A stretch of DNA of 64,000 bases from Pelethousia sp034928145 (GCA_034928145.1 JAYFPE010000007.1:1-64000); one strand, 5' to 3'; counted from the first letter of the stretch, positions 23,892 to 33,610 are shown. Notes: generated from the sequence alone by a model not told the origin. A program made the numbers and translations.

Positions 23892-26405
23892 TTAGAACAA
23901 ATCAATAAAGCGCGTTTCGATGGAACCGTCCTCATATTCAAACACCACCTCGATGCCTACCTGGCCGTTCGCACCTTTTGTCAAATTTTCCGAACCGATC
24001 TGCGCCGATATGGTATAGTTGCGCCGCGAGGCCGGATTGACCGTCTGCGCCATGCTTTTCGTCATGCCGGGAACACCGACTGCCTTGAAGGAAGCCGTAC
24101 CTGTTACACCACTCTCGGTGTCGACTTCAAAGCCTGAGTTCTGCCAGTAAGCGAAACCGTCATCCGCGCGGGAATTCCGCAGATGATTAAATGGCACCAT
24201 GTCCCGGATTTCTTGCTGCACAAGATCGGACTGTGCCAATTGGTCGGCAATAGTTTCTTCCGGCGCATCGCCTAATTCCCGCAGCTTGCTGGATAGCTCC
24301 AGCACGGTTTGCCACGGTTCCTGCAAATTGTACTGCCTGCGGACGATCCGCGTCCGGATGGTCAAATGCAGGTCGCGGTCGTCCACCGTGACGATATCGC
24401 CAAGCTCCCAAGCTTCGTGCTCATAACCGGTAAGGGTGGATAAATCCATGGCCGAAAGCACATAGGAAACACGAGGCTTTGCGTACTCGGCCAGCCGCAT
24501 TCTTGTATACTCCAGCATCTGATATGGGTTGCTGAAATTGGACAAATCGAGAGTGGAAACACGAACCTCGCCGGAATAGGTGAAGTCCTCCACATATTCT
24601 TTGCCGCCGTTGATGGAAGCGAAGGTCATGTTGTCCTTGCCATAAGCAAACAAGCGGGTTATAAGGCTGCGGGTATCGACCACGCGCTTGATGCTGTTCA
24701 GGTTTTTCCGGTACGCGAACAGCGCGCCGCTTTCCTTACCGCTGAAGGTCAGCAAGTGCACCAGCCGGTTGGCGCTGTCGAACACGAGGTCGCCGCCGTG
24801 GATGTTCTGTACTGCCCGCAGGATAGCCAGCGCGTTTTTTTCCGTGCTCTGCCATGTCCGCAGGGTGGATACGTTGACCGTGCCCACCGACCAGCCGGTG
24901 CCCTCAAGCGCGTAGCGCATCGGCACGTCCGGCGTATCCGCGTTGAATTCGATGGGTTGCTTTTCCGCACTGAACGCAAGATCATAAAAAGCGGCCTCGG
25001 CGTACACTGTGGTCAGGGTGGATCCGTCAGTGCTTTTTTCATCGGAGAGAGTGCGAATGCGGTAGATATCATTTACGATCTGTACCGATTTTTCGTTATC
25101 CAAAGCCGCCCGTTTGCCGTCGCCCCAAGGCAGCTTGAATTCCAGCACTTCCGCGCCGTTGACCTCGCCGGTGACGATAATATCAAAGGCATTCTCCAGC
25201 ACGGCTTCCCACGCTCCGTTTGCGGCCAGCACTACGGGCCGGGCAAAGCCCAGCTTCTCATAAGGGGGCTTGGGTATATCATGAAGCTGGATTTCCAGCA
25301 ACTTCGGCGTTCTCGCCGTATCGGTGGTGGCCAGCGTCACCCGGAACCGGATGTATTGTCGGTTAGGCGACTGCAGCTCGCCGCCGCTGCCCACCGTCTG
25401 CCACGAAGACCATTCCTCCAAATCGCCGGAGGTGGCCGTTTCTACCTCTGCTATGGAAGTGACGCCCGCAATATATTCGCTGGTTAATGCCACCCGCCCG
25501 CTGCCGGATAGAGAACAGGGCACCGCCTTGGTATACAGCATACCGCTTGTGGGATAAACACCACTTGTTGCCTTGAGCACGACCGCGCCGGGTTCCGTCA
25601 GAGCATCTACAGCAGCAGCGCTATCGGCACCGTTGGCTAACAGTGCCATTTTGAAATGATCCCGTAAATCGTCTATGGTCAGCTGCGAATCGGTTTCCAT
25701 GAACCAATCGTCAAAGCCCCCAGCGTAATAATAGGTATCGGCGTGCATGCCCATGACGATATTCGCTGTACAGGTCAGGTTAAGCGTACCGGTAAAGGTA
25801 CGTTTAGGAGCTATCCAAACTGCGCCGTTGCTCCGGTCGCAGAGTATAAACTGTGAAGTCTTGGCCGTTACCTCAATCACGGCCGCGATGAAATACCAGC
25901 CGCCATTAACCATCGAAAAACTCGGCGTTTCGCTCTGATCAAGGATCAATGTTCCCGCCGAGTTGTAGAGCATCATGCGCGGCCTACCCTGAAAGAGCGA
26001 CACATAGAAAATCGGCTGGCCGGGACCTTGCCGGGTGTTAAAGATTGGACTATACGTTTGTCCGACCGAGTAGGTGGTTGGGTTGATCCAGCCGCCCACT
26101 GCGATTTTTTCTCCCAGCGCACTAAAAAAGCTGCCGTCGTTGGCAGCTATAAGATGTGTTTTTTCGCTGGTTGGATTGCTGATGTTCTGCCGGAAATATT
26201 GCCCAAACCGGCTCACTGGAAGGGATGCGGTGGTGCCCGACCAGCCCGATATCGTAAAATGCCGCCCGTGACCGGAGGAATCCCGGAGCTGCGTATTGCT
26301 GTCCGGAGCGCTTTCATTAAAACGCCATAGCGCGGAGGTGCGCTCTGTTACGGGATATTCACCGGTAAAGTCCTCCTGTGAGGTTAAAATTGATCTGACC
26401 GCCAC
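23892..26405 (-). CDS. phage minor tail protein (LamG plus Tal-like)
   Basis: This 837-residue protein has residues about 20-240 forming a laminin-G/concanavalin-like domain (ALWRFNES, AVGGWINPTTYS, FDDWFMET). Residues about 370-690 match the siphophage tail-associated (Tal/prophage endopeptidase) module, with VLEFKLPWGDGKRA, TTVYAEAAFYDL and ELGDIVTVDD. The C-terminal part is a further beta domain (NHLRNSRADDGFAYWQNSG). It should sit at the tail tip. It follows the Dit gene as usual in siphophages. Confidence 0.88.
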   Translation of the reverse strand: MAVRSILTSQEDFTGEYPVTERTSALWRFNESAPDSNTQLRDSSGHGRHFTISGWSGTTASLPVSRFGQYFRQNISNPTSEKTHLIAANDGSFFSALGEKIAVGGWINPTTYSVGQTYSPIFNTRQGPGQPIFYVSLFQGRPRMMLYNSAGTLILDQSETPSFSMVNGGWYFIAAVIEVTAKTSQFILCDRSNGAVWIAPKRTFTGTLNLTCTANIVMGMHADTYYYAGGFDDWFMETDSQLTIDDLRDHFKMALLANGADSAAAVDALTEPGAVVLKATSGVYPTSGMLYTKAVPCSLSGSGRVALTSEYIAGVTSIAEVETATSGDLEEWSSWQTVGSGGELQSPNRQYIRFRVTLATTDTARTPKLLEIQLHDIPKPPYEKLGFARPVVLAANGAWEAVLENAFDIIVTGEVNGAEVLEFKLPWGDGKRAALDNEKSVQIVNDIYRIRTLSDEKSTDGSTLTTVYAEAAFYDLAFSAEKQPIEFNADTPDVPMRYALEGTGWSVGTVNVSTLRTWQSTEKNALAILRAVQNIHGGDLVFDSANRLVHLLTFSGKESGALFAYRKNLNSIKRVVDTRSLITRLFAYGKDNMTFASINGGKEYVEDFTYSGEVRVSTLDLSNFSNPYQMLEYTRMRLAEYAKPRVSYVLSAMDLSTLTGYEHEAWELGDIVTVDDRDLHLTIRTRIVRRQYNLQEPWQTVLELSSKLRELGDAPEETIADQLAQSDLVQQEIRDMVPFNHLRNSRADDGFAYWQNSGFEVDTESGVTGTASFKAVGVPGMTKSMAQTVNPASRRNYTISAQIGSENLTKGANGQVGIEVVFEYEDGSIETRFIDLF

Positions 26406-26411
26406 CTATTA

Positions 26412-27185
26412 TCACCTCCAGCGGCTCTTTGCCTGTATTTTAAGCTCCGTGAACGTTGCGCCCACGGCAGTTATTTCAATATTGTTCATGCCCTTGCGTA
26501 GAACAGGGAAATTCAGCTCTTGCAAACACGGCAGGCCGTTTCGCAGGGTGTTTCCGCTGGAATCCGTCACCTTAGCTGTCACCAAGCCCGTATCAATCAC
26601 CAGAGTCTCGTTTTCTGCCAAAGGCCCGATGATGCGCAGTTCCTCTCCATTGGTAATGAGGGAGATATAATTCGAAGAGGACGGCGCAAGTATACCCTTG
26701 AGAAGATATACAGGCTCCGAGTCTGCGTTTCCCACTTGCCGATCCGCTTCATGAAGTCCAGCTGCGGAAAACGTAAATACTTCATCTTCCAACGCGTAAG
26801 CATATGGATCGGGACAGACGAACCGCAGGTCGAATGTGCCCGCCGACCGCAACAGCCGCTCGCAGTCTACTGCCTCGGAAAGCCGTGCCATGAAATATCG
26901 GTCGGGCACATCGTCCAGTACCAGCTGTTTGAGTCCGTTCACCGGATTGAGCCATTCGGCCATACCATCCAGCACCGACACCAGATCAGCAAAGCTGCGC
27001 TGTGGATATACGCTGCAACTCACTGTTACGATCCGTTCGGCGCTGTCACAACCAAAGTCGGCCACACCTGCCTTGCCGGGTACGGTGACAAAAGAATTGC
27101 GCAGGGAGGGAGACGCTTGCCAGCTTGTCAGCCGCGCTTTGATTTTCATGCTTTGCGACGAAATGCCGCCAAATATCAAGCCCAT
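26412..27185 (-). CDS. distal tail protein (Dit family)
   Basis: This 257-residue protein shows the N-terminal pattern of siphophage Dit proteins (S-L-R-N-S-F-V-T-V-P-G-K-A-G, then L-V-L-D-D-V-P-D-R-Y-F-M-A-R). The C-terminal half carries a galectin-like beta domain ending IEITAVGATFTELKI. It forms the hub joining tail tube and tip. It lies between tape measure and Tal as expected. Confidence 0.88.
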   Translation of the reverse strand: MGLIFGGISSQSMKIKARLTSWQASPSLRNSFVTVPGKAGVADFGCDSAERIVTVSCSVYPQRSFADLVSVLDGMAEWLNPVNGLKQLVLDDVPDRYFMARLSEAVDCERLLRSAGTFDLRFVCPDPYAYALEDEVFTFSAAGLHEADRQVGNADSEPVYLLKGILAPSSSNYISLITNGEELRIIGPLAENETLVIDTGLVTAKVTDSSGNTLRNGLPCLQELNFPVLRKGMNNIEITAVGATFTELKIQAKSRWR

Positions 27186-27197
27186 ATGATCCCTCCC

Positions 27198-29699
27198 TTA
27201 AGCCGGACTGAAACGTCCCTGGGCTCTTGCGCTAGTCTGCATCAAATTGTATAGCTCCTGTGAAACCCTGCGGATGTCGTCCTCGCTGCGCACAAACATC
27301 TGCTGAACAATTACCAGCGGGTTATTGCCGATCCCTTCGATTCCGCCGCTGCCGTTCACATTTACGTTGGGATTGACATCGAAACTTGTCGGGACCGCCT
27401 CCTGCATACCCTCGGCAACCTTCGCCATCGCCCTGTAGAAACCCGAGCCGATGCCTTGAGCCATGTCATCCCCAATGCCCGCAAAGACGGTGGACGGAGA
27501 ATGGATACCCAACAGTCCTTTGACACCGCTGACAACGCCCCCCACAAAACCCTTGATTTTATCGGTAATCCAGCTGACCATGGATTGGATGCCTTTCCAG
27601 AGTCCCTGCACGATGTTCTTCCCGATCTCCACGACAGATGTGACGGCTTTCCCCAAACCGTTTAAGATGGCTGCGATGATCTGCGGGATGGCTTTGATAA
27701 GTTCGGGGATCGCCTTGACCAGTCCGACCGCCAGCTGTCCGATCAGGGTTACACCCATTTGGATGATCTTGGGCAGGTTGCTGGTTATCGCATTTATAAT
27801 AGAAGAAATGATCTGCGGGATGGCCGCCACGATGGTCACGATGATCCTCGGAAGGTCGCGGACCAGTGCAATCAGCAAGTTGATACCTGCCTGTACAATT
27901 TGCGGTATGCTATCGATCAGCGCCGTCACAATACCGCTTATAATCTTCGGGATCGCCGCCACGATTGCGGCAATGATCTGCGGCAACGCCGTAACCAGTG
28001 AGGTCAGGAGTTGTATGCCCGCGTCGATAATCTGCGGAATCGCCCCGATGATGAAATCCACCAATGAGGTAATAATCGCCGGAAGCGCCGCGATAAGCTG
28101 TGGAATGGCATCAAGAAGTCCCTGCGCCAATCCGAGTATCAACTGCAAAGCCGCGTCCAATAACATCGGCAGGTTATCAATCAATCCCTGTACGATGGTT
28201 GTGATCGCGTTAACGGTTGCCGGAATAAGCTGCGGAAGCGCCTGACCAATGCCTTTCACCAGAGCCACCACCAGTTGCACCGCCGCGTCTATCAGAAGTG
28301 GCAGATTGTCGATGAGCGCTCCGACAATAGTCATCACAGCATCCACCGCCGCCGGTATCAATTTCGGCAATAGCGTCAGAATCGTAGTCAGCACCTGCGT
28401 GAACAAATCCACAACCGTTGAGAGCAAGGTCGGAAGTAAATCGCCGACCGCCTTCAATATTCCATTGAGAGCGGGCGGCAGCGCCTTGACGATATTTTCG
28501 ATGACAGGCACGATGTTTTTTACGACGTTTTGGAACGCCTCCACCACGTTGCCAATCAGGAGACCGACGTCCGCGTTAGCGTTGCCCAGACCCGCCATCA
28601 GATTAGAGATAGCCGACTGCATACCCGCCACTGAGCCGCTTATCGTTTCTGTGGCTTCCTTGGCGGTCGTCCCTGTGATGCCCATTTCCGTCTGGATAAC
28701 GTGGATTGCCTCGGCGACGTCCGCATAGGAGGAGATGTCGTATTTAATGCCTGAAAACTTCTCAGCGTCGACGAGTAGCCGCTCCATTTCAGACTTTGTA
28801 CCGCCGTAGCCCAGTTTCAGGTTGTCGAGCATCGTGTAGTTCTGCTTGGCGAATCCTTGATAGGCGGTTTGTATCGACGAGATGTCCGTACCCATTTTGT
28901 TGGCGTTATCGGCCATATCTGTGATGGCCATGTCCGCGACCTGCGCTGCTTTTGCGGTGTCGCCGCCAAGGGACTGGATAAGGCTTGCGGAGAACCCCGT
29001 GACGGTCTCCATATATTCGTTTGCGGACATACCGGCGGTCTTGAAGGCGTTTTCGGCATAACCCTGTACAGTCTGTGATGCTTCGCCGAATAGCGTATCG
29101 ACGCCGCCGACAAGTTGCTCGTAATCCGCGTAAGCAGAGATTACCTCTTTGGCGAGTTTAACGGCGGCTGCTCCGGCAGCCACGGCCACTGCACCCATCG
29201 CCGCGCCAATGCCCTTAAGGACGCCGCCCAGCTTCTCGAACTTGCCGCCGGACTTCTCGGCTTCGTCGCCCGTCTCTTTCAGTTCGTCGCCGAGTTTGTC
29301 TGTTTCCTTGGCAGCGTCAGCTTCTTCCTCGCCCATATCGTCGAGCGCCTTCTCATTTGCGGAGAGCTCCCGCTCCATGCCATTGAGTTCGGCTTTGGCA
29401 TTGTTAAGCTGGACCGCCCACGCCTGTGTCCGTTTGTCGTTTTCGCCAAAGGAGTCGGTGGCGTTTTGCAAAGCAGCCTGAAGCGTGGTAATCTTGTCCT
29501 TCTGCGCGTCGATTTCCTTATTGAGAACCTGATTCCGCGCCGCCAGCGACTGTATGGACTTATCGTTTTTATCAAACTGCGAGGACACCAGATTCATCTC
29601 GGAAGCTAACACCTTGAAGCTCTGGTTGATGTCGCGCAGGGCATTTTTAAACTCTTTTTCGCCCTCAACGCCAATCTTCAGACCAAAATCATCTGCCAA
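27198..29699 (-). CDS. tail tape measure protein
   Basis: This 833-residue protein sets tail length and forms the DNA channel on entry. Residues 1-160 are a charged coiled coil. GGVDTLFGEASQTVQGYAEN begins the TP901-type core (about 190-370). About 370-720 is a run of hydrophobic repeats of roughly 30-40 residues (IPQIIAAIVAAIPKI-like units). The C-terminus is SPSTVFAGIGDDMAQGIGSG, a frequent tape measure ending. The DNA of the repeat region is itself repetitive. Confidence 0.95.
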   Translation of the reverse strand: MADDFGLKIGVEGEKEFKNALRDINQSFKVLASEMNLVSSQFDKNDKSIQSLAARNQVLNKEIDAQKDKITTLQAALQNATDSFGENDKRTQAWAVQLNNAKAELNGMERELSANEKALDDMGEEEADAAKETDKLGDELKETGDEAEKSGGKFEKLGGVLKGIGAAMGAVAVAAGAAAVKLAKEVISAYADYEQLVGGVDTLFGEASQTVQGYAENAFKTAGMSANEYMETVTGFSASLIQSLGGDTAKAAQVADMAITDMADNANKMGTDISSIQTAYQGFAKQNYTMLDNLKLGYGGTKSEMERLLVDAEKFSGIKYDISSYADVAEAIHVIQTEMGITGTTAKEATETISGSVAGMQSAISNLMAGLGNANADVGLLIGNVVEAFQNVVKNIVPVIENIVKALPPALNGILKAVGDLLPTLLSTVVDLFTQVLTTILTLLPKLIPAAVDAVMTIVGALIDNLPLLIDAAVQLVVALVKGIGQALPQLIPATVNAITTIVQGLIDNLPMLLDAALQLILGLAQGLLDAIPQLIAALPAIITSLVDFIIGAIPQIIDAGIQLLTSLVTALPQIIAAIVAAIPKIISGIVTALIDSIPQIVQAGINLLIALVRDLPRIIVTIVAAIPQIISSIINAITSNLPKIIQMGVTLIGQLAVGLVKAIPELIKAIPQIIAAILNGLGKAVTSVVEIGKNIVQGLWKGIQSMVSWITDKIKGFVGGVVSGVKGLLGIHSPSTVFAGIGDDMAQGIGSGFYRAMAKVAEGMQEAVPTSFDVNPNVNVNGSGGIEGIGNNPLVIVQQMFVRSEDDIRRVSQELYNLMQTSARAQGRFSPA

Positions 29700-29784
29700 A
29701 CGTACCGCCCCCTTTCATCAGAAAATGGCAAACAAAGAACAGCCAAGATGAAAAACACACCGCTGGCTGTTCCATGTTTGCGCC

Positions 29785-29976
29785 TTATATGCCCTCCGGA
29801 ATCACGTCGTCTATGAACATCTCCCGCTTGGGCTTAGACATTCCGAGAAACTGGCAATGGCACTCCCACAAATCCAGCAGCAGGCCAAGGGGCGTCAGCC
29901 ACGTTTCTTCTTCGGAACGGTTCAGGTGTACCGTCCCATAGTAAAGCAATCGAGTGAACAACTCAGCGTCGCTCAC
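29785..29976 (-). CDS. tail assembly chaperone, frameshift extension
   Basis: This 63-residue frame could begin at GTG overlapping the stop of the upstream gene. It is more likely made as the T-part of a gpG-GT fusion after -1 frameshifting at 29988-29994. Position between the tail chaperone and tape measure is the standard one. The fusion would be about 191 residues. Confidence 0.8.
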   Translation of the reverse strand: MSDAELFTRLLYYGTVHLNRSEEETWLTPLGLLLDLWECHCQFLGMSKPKREMFIDDVIPEGI

Positions 29977-30362
29977 TCGACCTCGGCGTTTTTTGAGTTG
30001 TCCTCACCGACCACATCACGCTTGGTGCCTTTGAACATGGCCTCAGTGATGGCGTTTTTGTAAGTGGCAAGATCCAACGGGGAGGTGAGAAGCTCGACCG
30101 CCTCCTCGGTTAGCAAATCCTTAGGAGCATTCTTCTCTTTCAGATTGTGGATCAAGATACTCTGGTTGGCCAGTAGTGTGATAAGCCACACAATTTCATC
30201 GAGTGCCATCTCGAAATTTTCGGATTTCATCAGCTTATCCCCAAGATTTTCAAGACCACCATATCGCTTGGCAATCTCTTTGGTGGCACGCGTGGTCAAC
30301 ACCATCTCAAATTCCTCGCCGCCGATCTTGATGACGGCGCTCCGGTCCGTATCCGACATCAT
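29973..30362 (-). CDS. tail assembly chaperone (gpG-like)
   Basis: This 129-residue protein (VIKIGGEEFEMVLTTRATKE) is of the Firmicutes phage tail chaperone type. It binds the tape measure during tail assembly. A slippery AAAAAAC lies six codons before its stop, for -1 shifting into the next frame. The start overlaps the major tail protein stop by 4 bases. Confidence 0.85.
   Translation of the reverse strand: MMSDTDRSAVIKIGGEEFEMVLTTRATKEIAKRYGGLENLGDKLMKSENFEMALDEIVWLITLLANQSILIHNLKEKNAPKDLLTEEAVELLTSPLDLATYKNAITEAMFKGTKRDVVGEDNSKNAEVE
29988..29994 (-). promoter_or_regulatory. programmed -1 frameshift site A AAA AAC
   Basis: In the minus direction the frame is tcA AAA AAC gcc, a perfect X XXY YYZ heptamer. 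Slipping by -1 gives CGC CGA GGT CGA GTG AGC and joins the chaperone to the 63-residue frame without a stop. This is the classic lambda G/GT arrangement. Confidence 0.85.
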
Positions 30363-30958
30363 GTACCGCCTCCTTCCACAGCAAAGACCGGTTCATACAC
30401 CTGCGTGTACCAGCCGGTTATAGTGGCTGCCGCAACGCCGGTATCATCCTCGCTAACTTCCGCTTTCCACGGGTGGTTGCCTTGGCCATCGAGTTTATTG
30501 CGGCGTAATACCGTACCCTCGATGGTAGGGGTGGAAAAGGTAATGCTCTCGCCCTTGGTGGCGAGGTTGGTCGCCGGAACGCCGAATTTAACCCTGTACA
30601 ACCAAAAATAGCGGTATTTGCCGTTCGCCTTTTTCGCACGGAAGCCAATGGCGACCGGCGTGCCGCCATCCTCGCTGGCCGAGATCAGCACCTTGTTGTC
30701 GTCGATCTTCGCGCCCGTTAAATCCTCAGCAGCGATGACCCCGATGTCATCAACGCCCAGCGACAACGTTCCTGATTGAAATTCTTTGACGATCTCCGCT
30801 GCGCCGTCGTCAGCATAAAGCGTCGCTTCGGCTAATTCCACGGAAAGCTCTGCCGTCATCGCCTTGGCCAGCGAAACCGGGGTCGCGTAGGTTTCATCGC
30901 CGTTCTCGCCTTCGGTAATTTTGGCATAATACAGCCTGTCAAGGCCTATCGTTGCCAT
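30359..30958 (-). CDS. major tail tube protein
   Basis: This 199-residue protein is of the phi13-type major tail family, shown by MATIGLDRLYYAKITEGENG, FRAKKANGKYRYFWLYRVKF and the TKGESITFSTPTIEGTV ending pattern. It polymerises into the tail tube. It stands just upstream of the tail chaperones. Confidence 0.9.
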   Translation of the reverse strand: MATIGLDRLYYAKITEGENGDETYATPVSLAKAMTAELSVELAEATLYADDGAAEIVKEFQSGTLSLGVDDIGVIAAEDLTGAKIDDNKVLISASEDGGTPVAIGFRAKKANGKYRYFWLYRVKFGVPATNLATKGESITFSTPTIEGTVLRRNKLDGQGNHPWKAEVSEDDTGVAAATITGWYTQVYEPVFAVEGGGT

Positions 30959-30961
30959 ATC

Positions 30962-31306
30962 TCATTCCTCCTTTAACTCGTACTCTTTTGCCACGTCGAT
31001 GGCATAATGGTGAAAACCGGTATCATCCTCGTGGCCGATATACCGGCGATCTGTGATGGTGAAGTCCGCATCCAGCAACGCCTCCACCACCTGATTTTTG
31101 CGGGCCGTGTAGTTGCCCTTGGAAAACAAAGACAACCGCGCCTCTTGTACCTCGTGGTGAGGGCGGTTGTCGGCAAAGAGTTCGAAGATATCCACCATCG
31201 GCGTGATGACGAGATACTCGTCAGGCGGCACTCCGCTGAACACGCCGGTTTCGATGGGAAGACCCGGAATTTCCAAGACAGTATTCAAATCTGAAAGCAA
31301 ACTCAT
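30962..31306 (-). CDS. tail terminator/completion protein, probable
   Basis: This 114-residue protein carries a PPDEYLVITP motif and an alternating beta pattern. It resembles small siphophage tail completion proteins placed between gp10-like and major tail genes. The assignment rests mainly on position. It overlaps the gp10-like stop by 4 bases. Confidence 0.65.
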   Translation of the reverse strand: MSLLSDLNTVLEIPGLPIETGVFSGVPPDEYLVITPMVDIFELFADNRPHHEVQEARLSLFSKGNYTARKNQVVEALLDADFTITDRRYIGHEDDTGFHHYAIDVAKEYELKEE

Positions 31307-31734
31307 ATCTGACCCAGCTCCTGTTCCAGCTTCGCCTTCATTGCCTCAGCGCAGGTTTTTTTCGTGGCTGATTTCGCCGGTTTCAGAAATGGCTTAGCTG
31401 GCTGCCCGGATTTGCCGTACTCGATGATGTTGGCGATCTTGGCGTTGCTTTCTCCATCCCGTCGAGGCTCGGAAAAGCCGATCTTAATATTGTGATTGCC
31501 ATCCCTGTCCTGCAAAACGGGAGAAAGCCCCAAGTCACCAGCCAGTTCGCCGGTCGCGCGCGACTCATATTTGGTGCCGCTTCCTACGACCGATTGCAGG
31601 TTGGATTTCACTTTATCCAGCACAACCTCGCCGCCCGTTTCCAGCACCCGGGGGATGATCTCGTCGGTTTTCTCGCCCAGACGGGAAATCTTCAGAAGAA
31701 ACTCTTCGGGCATTTTCACATCAACCTTTGCCAC
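31303..31734 (-). CDS. HK97 gp10-like head-tail protein
   Basis: This 143-residue protein has the helical N-terminus and EYGKSGQPAKPFLKPA motif (usually EfGT...PaxPFlrPA) of the gp10 family. It joins head completion and tail assembly. Its start overlaps the adaptor gene by 14 bases. Confidence 0.85.
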   Translation of the reverse strand: MAKVDVKMPEEFLLKISRLGEKTDEIIPRVLETGGEVVLDKVKSNLQSVVGSGTKYESRATGELAGDLGLSPVLQDRDGNHNIKIGFSEPRRDGESNAKIANIIEYGKSGQPAKPFLKPAKSATKKTCAEAMKAKLEQELGQI

Positions 31735-32062
31735 TGGCCGTCACCTCCTTCTCGGCGAGCGCCTCGATGTACATACCGCGTCCCTTAACATCCTCGACGC
31801 TGACAATGTTGTACCTGCCGTCCGCACAAACCAGCACGAGGGAAGTCGTGATCTCAAGGCCGGGTATTTTTCGGAAACGAAACAGGGCGGACGCTTTTGA
31901 AAACGCCGCCCTGTTCGCCCAGCTTTCGCTGCCGTGCCGGTCCTCTTTATACGCCCGGATGCTTGCCAGCACGGTATCGCCTTTTATGGCGAATCCCTCG
32001 CTGTCTTTGACGGGCTGGGTTGAAACGATATCCACGAAGGTGTTCATTTTCCCAAAGCTCAT
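31721..32062 (-). CDS. head-tail adaptor (head closure) protein
   Basis: This 113-residue protein (MNTFVDIVSTQPVKDSEGF ... GRYNIVSVEDVKGRGMYIEA) is of the phage head closure/adaptor pattern. It sits between connector and gp10-like genes as in HK97-type phages. Confidence 0.82.
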   Translation of the reverse strand: MSFGKMNTFVDIVSTQPVKDSEGFAIKGDTVLASIRAYKEDRHGSESWANRAAFSKASALFRFRKIPGLEITTSLVLVCADGRYNIVSVEDVKGRGMYIEALAEKEVTASGKG

Positions 32063-32065
32063 GTC

Positions 32066-32386
32066 TCACACCTTCCAATTCCGGTCGAGCCGCAGGAGCA
32101 TATTGACCGTATTCCAAACCTGCTGCCCGGCCTCCACGCTATTAGAAAAAAAGCCGCCCGTGCTGCCGTCCCGACTCTCGTAAAAGTGGGACGACAGCAT
32201 AATCACGGCCTGCTCGGTGGTAGGCGGCATGGCGTGTTCGGTATAAAAGCCCTCAGCAATATGCTGATAGCTTTCGGCGTAGTAAACAGCGGCGCGGATA
32301 AATCCCCGTAATAGGTCATCATCCGCGCCGTGTTCCAAAATAAGATTCGCTTTGACTTTTTCGAGCAGTTCATCCACGCCGTCCAC
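32066..32386 (-). CDS. head-tail connector protein (gp6-like)
   Basis: This 106-residue, mainly helical protein (DDDLLRGFIRAAVYYAESY) matches the gp6-like connector family that rings the portal. It directly follows the capsid gene. Confidence 0.85.
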   Translation of the reverse strand: MDGVDELLEKVKANLILEHGADDDLLRGFIRAAVYYAESYQHIAEGFYTEHAMPPTTEQAVIMLSSHFYESRDGSTGGFFSNSVEAGQQVWNTVNMLLRLDRNWKV

Positions 32387-32392
32387 CTCCGA

Positions 32393-33589
32393 TTACGATG
32401 CTTTCTGCTGCAGCACCTTGATCGCCTCGGGCAGCGTCAGCTTGCCGTCCAAGCGCTGAGAAGCGAGAAATCCGACCTGTCCCGTTGCCGCGAACAGCTC
32501 GTTGAGGCGTTTGAAGGTTCTGCCCTGACGGTCTGCGATCCAGTAATAGCTGAGATCGCCGAAGATGACGGTCTTGTTGCTGGCCGCCACTTCGGGCATA
32601 AACTCGGAGGTAATGACCCTCTTGCCGAGAATGGTGTCGGGCGTGCCCGCCACCAGCGAAGGCTGCCACAGATACTGCCCCTGGCTATCCTTGAGCTTAC
32701 GGATCGTCTTGATGGTGCTGTCGTTCATGATCAGCACAGCGTTCCTGCGGTAGGGCGATCTTAAGGAGTAGATCAGATCGATCAGCTCATCCGCAGTGAT
32801 TGCGGTTGCGCTTGCCGACGTAACGCCGACCTGCGCGCCTCCGGTCGTATGGAGAATGCCGGTCGGTTTGCCCACACCGTCGCCCGTAAGAAAAGCCTCT
32901 TCTTCAGCAGCGCCCACGCGACGCGCAAACTGTGCGGCGATGTAGCTTTCCAAATTGAAGAAAGCGTCATTGAGCAGCTCATCCGACACCTTGAGCATCG
33001 TCGCAACCTTGTATGCATTGAGGGTCACCTGTCCGAAGCTGTCGTCGCTCTCGGGAATCGCGCCTTCTTCATCCACCCACGAAGCCGTGCCTTTGGTTGC
33101 AACCACGGGGATTTTCCGATCACCGTAGCTGGTGCTGATGATATTGCAAAGGGTGCGCAGAACGTTGGCCTCCTCCAAGGATTGGATCAGGGTCCGTTCG
33201 AATTCGTCCGGCACCAGATAGCCGCCCTCGGTATCGGTACCGATCTGCAAGGCGTTCTGCACGTCGAAGCTGTGTTTGTTGCGCATAGCCTTCCAGAAGG
33301 CCTGCCTGTACTCGTCCGTCGCCCTGCCGGTCTTAACCTCACCGGTAGTCGTGGGCTTGTTGGTGATAGGGGTGTTGGTCGGCTGAGAAAGCTCCAAGTC
33401 GATGGCAGCCTGACGCTCCAGCCGTTCGATTTCCTTGCCCAGCGCCACCACGTCGGCTTCCATTTTTTCATAAGCCGCCGTGTCCTCTGCGGACAGAAGC
33501 CCGTCGCCGCCCCGCTTGGAATCCAAAAGGGCCTTGGCGTCTTCCCATACCTTTGCGCGCTTTTCGCGCAGTTCTAAGATTTTGTTCAT
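32393..33589 (-). CDS. HK97-fold major capsid protein
   Basis: This 398-residue protein is counted from the ATG 8 bases after GGAGG; an ATG two codons earlier is too close to that site. The first 100 residues are a coiled scaffold-like delta domain (IERLERQAAIDLE), normally cut by the protease encoded upstream. The capsid fold follows (GGYLVPDEFERTLIQ, PVVATKGTASWVDEEGA, LTGDGVGKPTGI). Confidence 0.95.
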   Translation of the reverse strand: MNKILELREKRAKVWEDAKALLDSKRGGDGLLSAEDTAAYEKMEADVVALGKEIERLERQAAIDLELSQPTNTPITNKPTTTGEVKTGRATDEYRQAFWKAMRNKHSFDVQNALQIGTDTEGGYLVPDEFERTLIQSLEEANVLRTLCNIISTSYGDRKIPVVATKGTASWVDEEGAIPESDDSFGQVTLNAYKVATMLKVSDELLNDAFFNLESYIAAQFARRVGAAEEEAFLTGDGVGKPTGILHTTGGAQVGVTSASATAITADELIDLIYSLRSPYRRNAVLIMNDSTIKTIRKLKDSQGQYLWQPSLVAGTPDTILGKRVITSEFMPEVAASNKTVIFGDLSYYWIADRQGRTFKRLNELFAATGQVGFLASQRLDGKLTLPEAIKVLQQKAS

Positions 33590-33610
33590 TGTCATTTCCT
33601 CCTTCAAAAT

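Noticed and set aside
24756..25487. Plus-strand open frame of 243 codons
   Set aside because: It is opposite the well-supported tail protein and has shadow-type composition rich in Arg, Gly and His.
27463..28245. Long plus-strand open frame opposite the tape measure gene
   Set aside because: It is a shadow of the repetitive, GC-rich tape measure coding strand; no ribosome binding site and no family resemblance.
27500..28500. Repeats in the tape measure region as CRISPR or satellite
   Set aside because: Units are coding, imperfect and without constant repeat/unique spacer structure.
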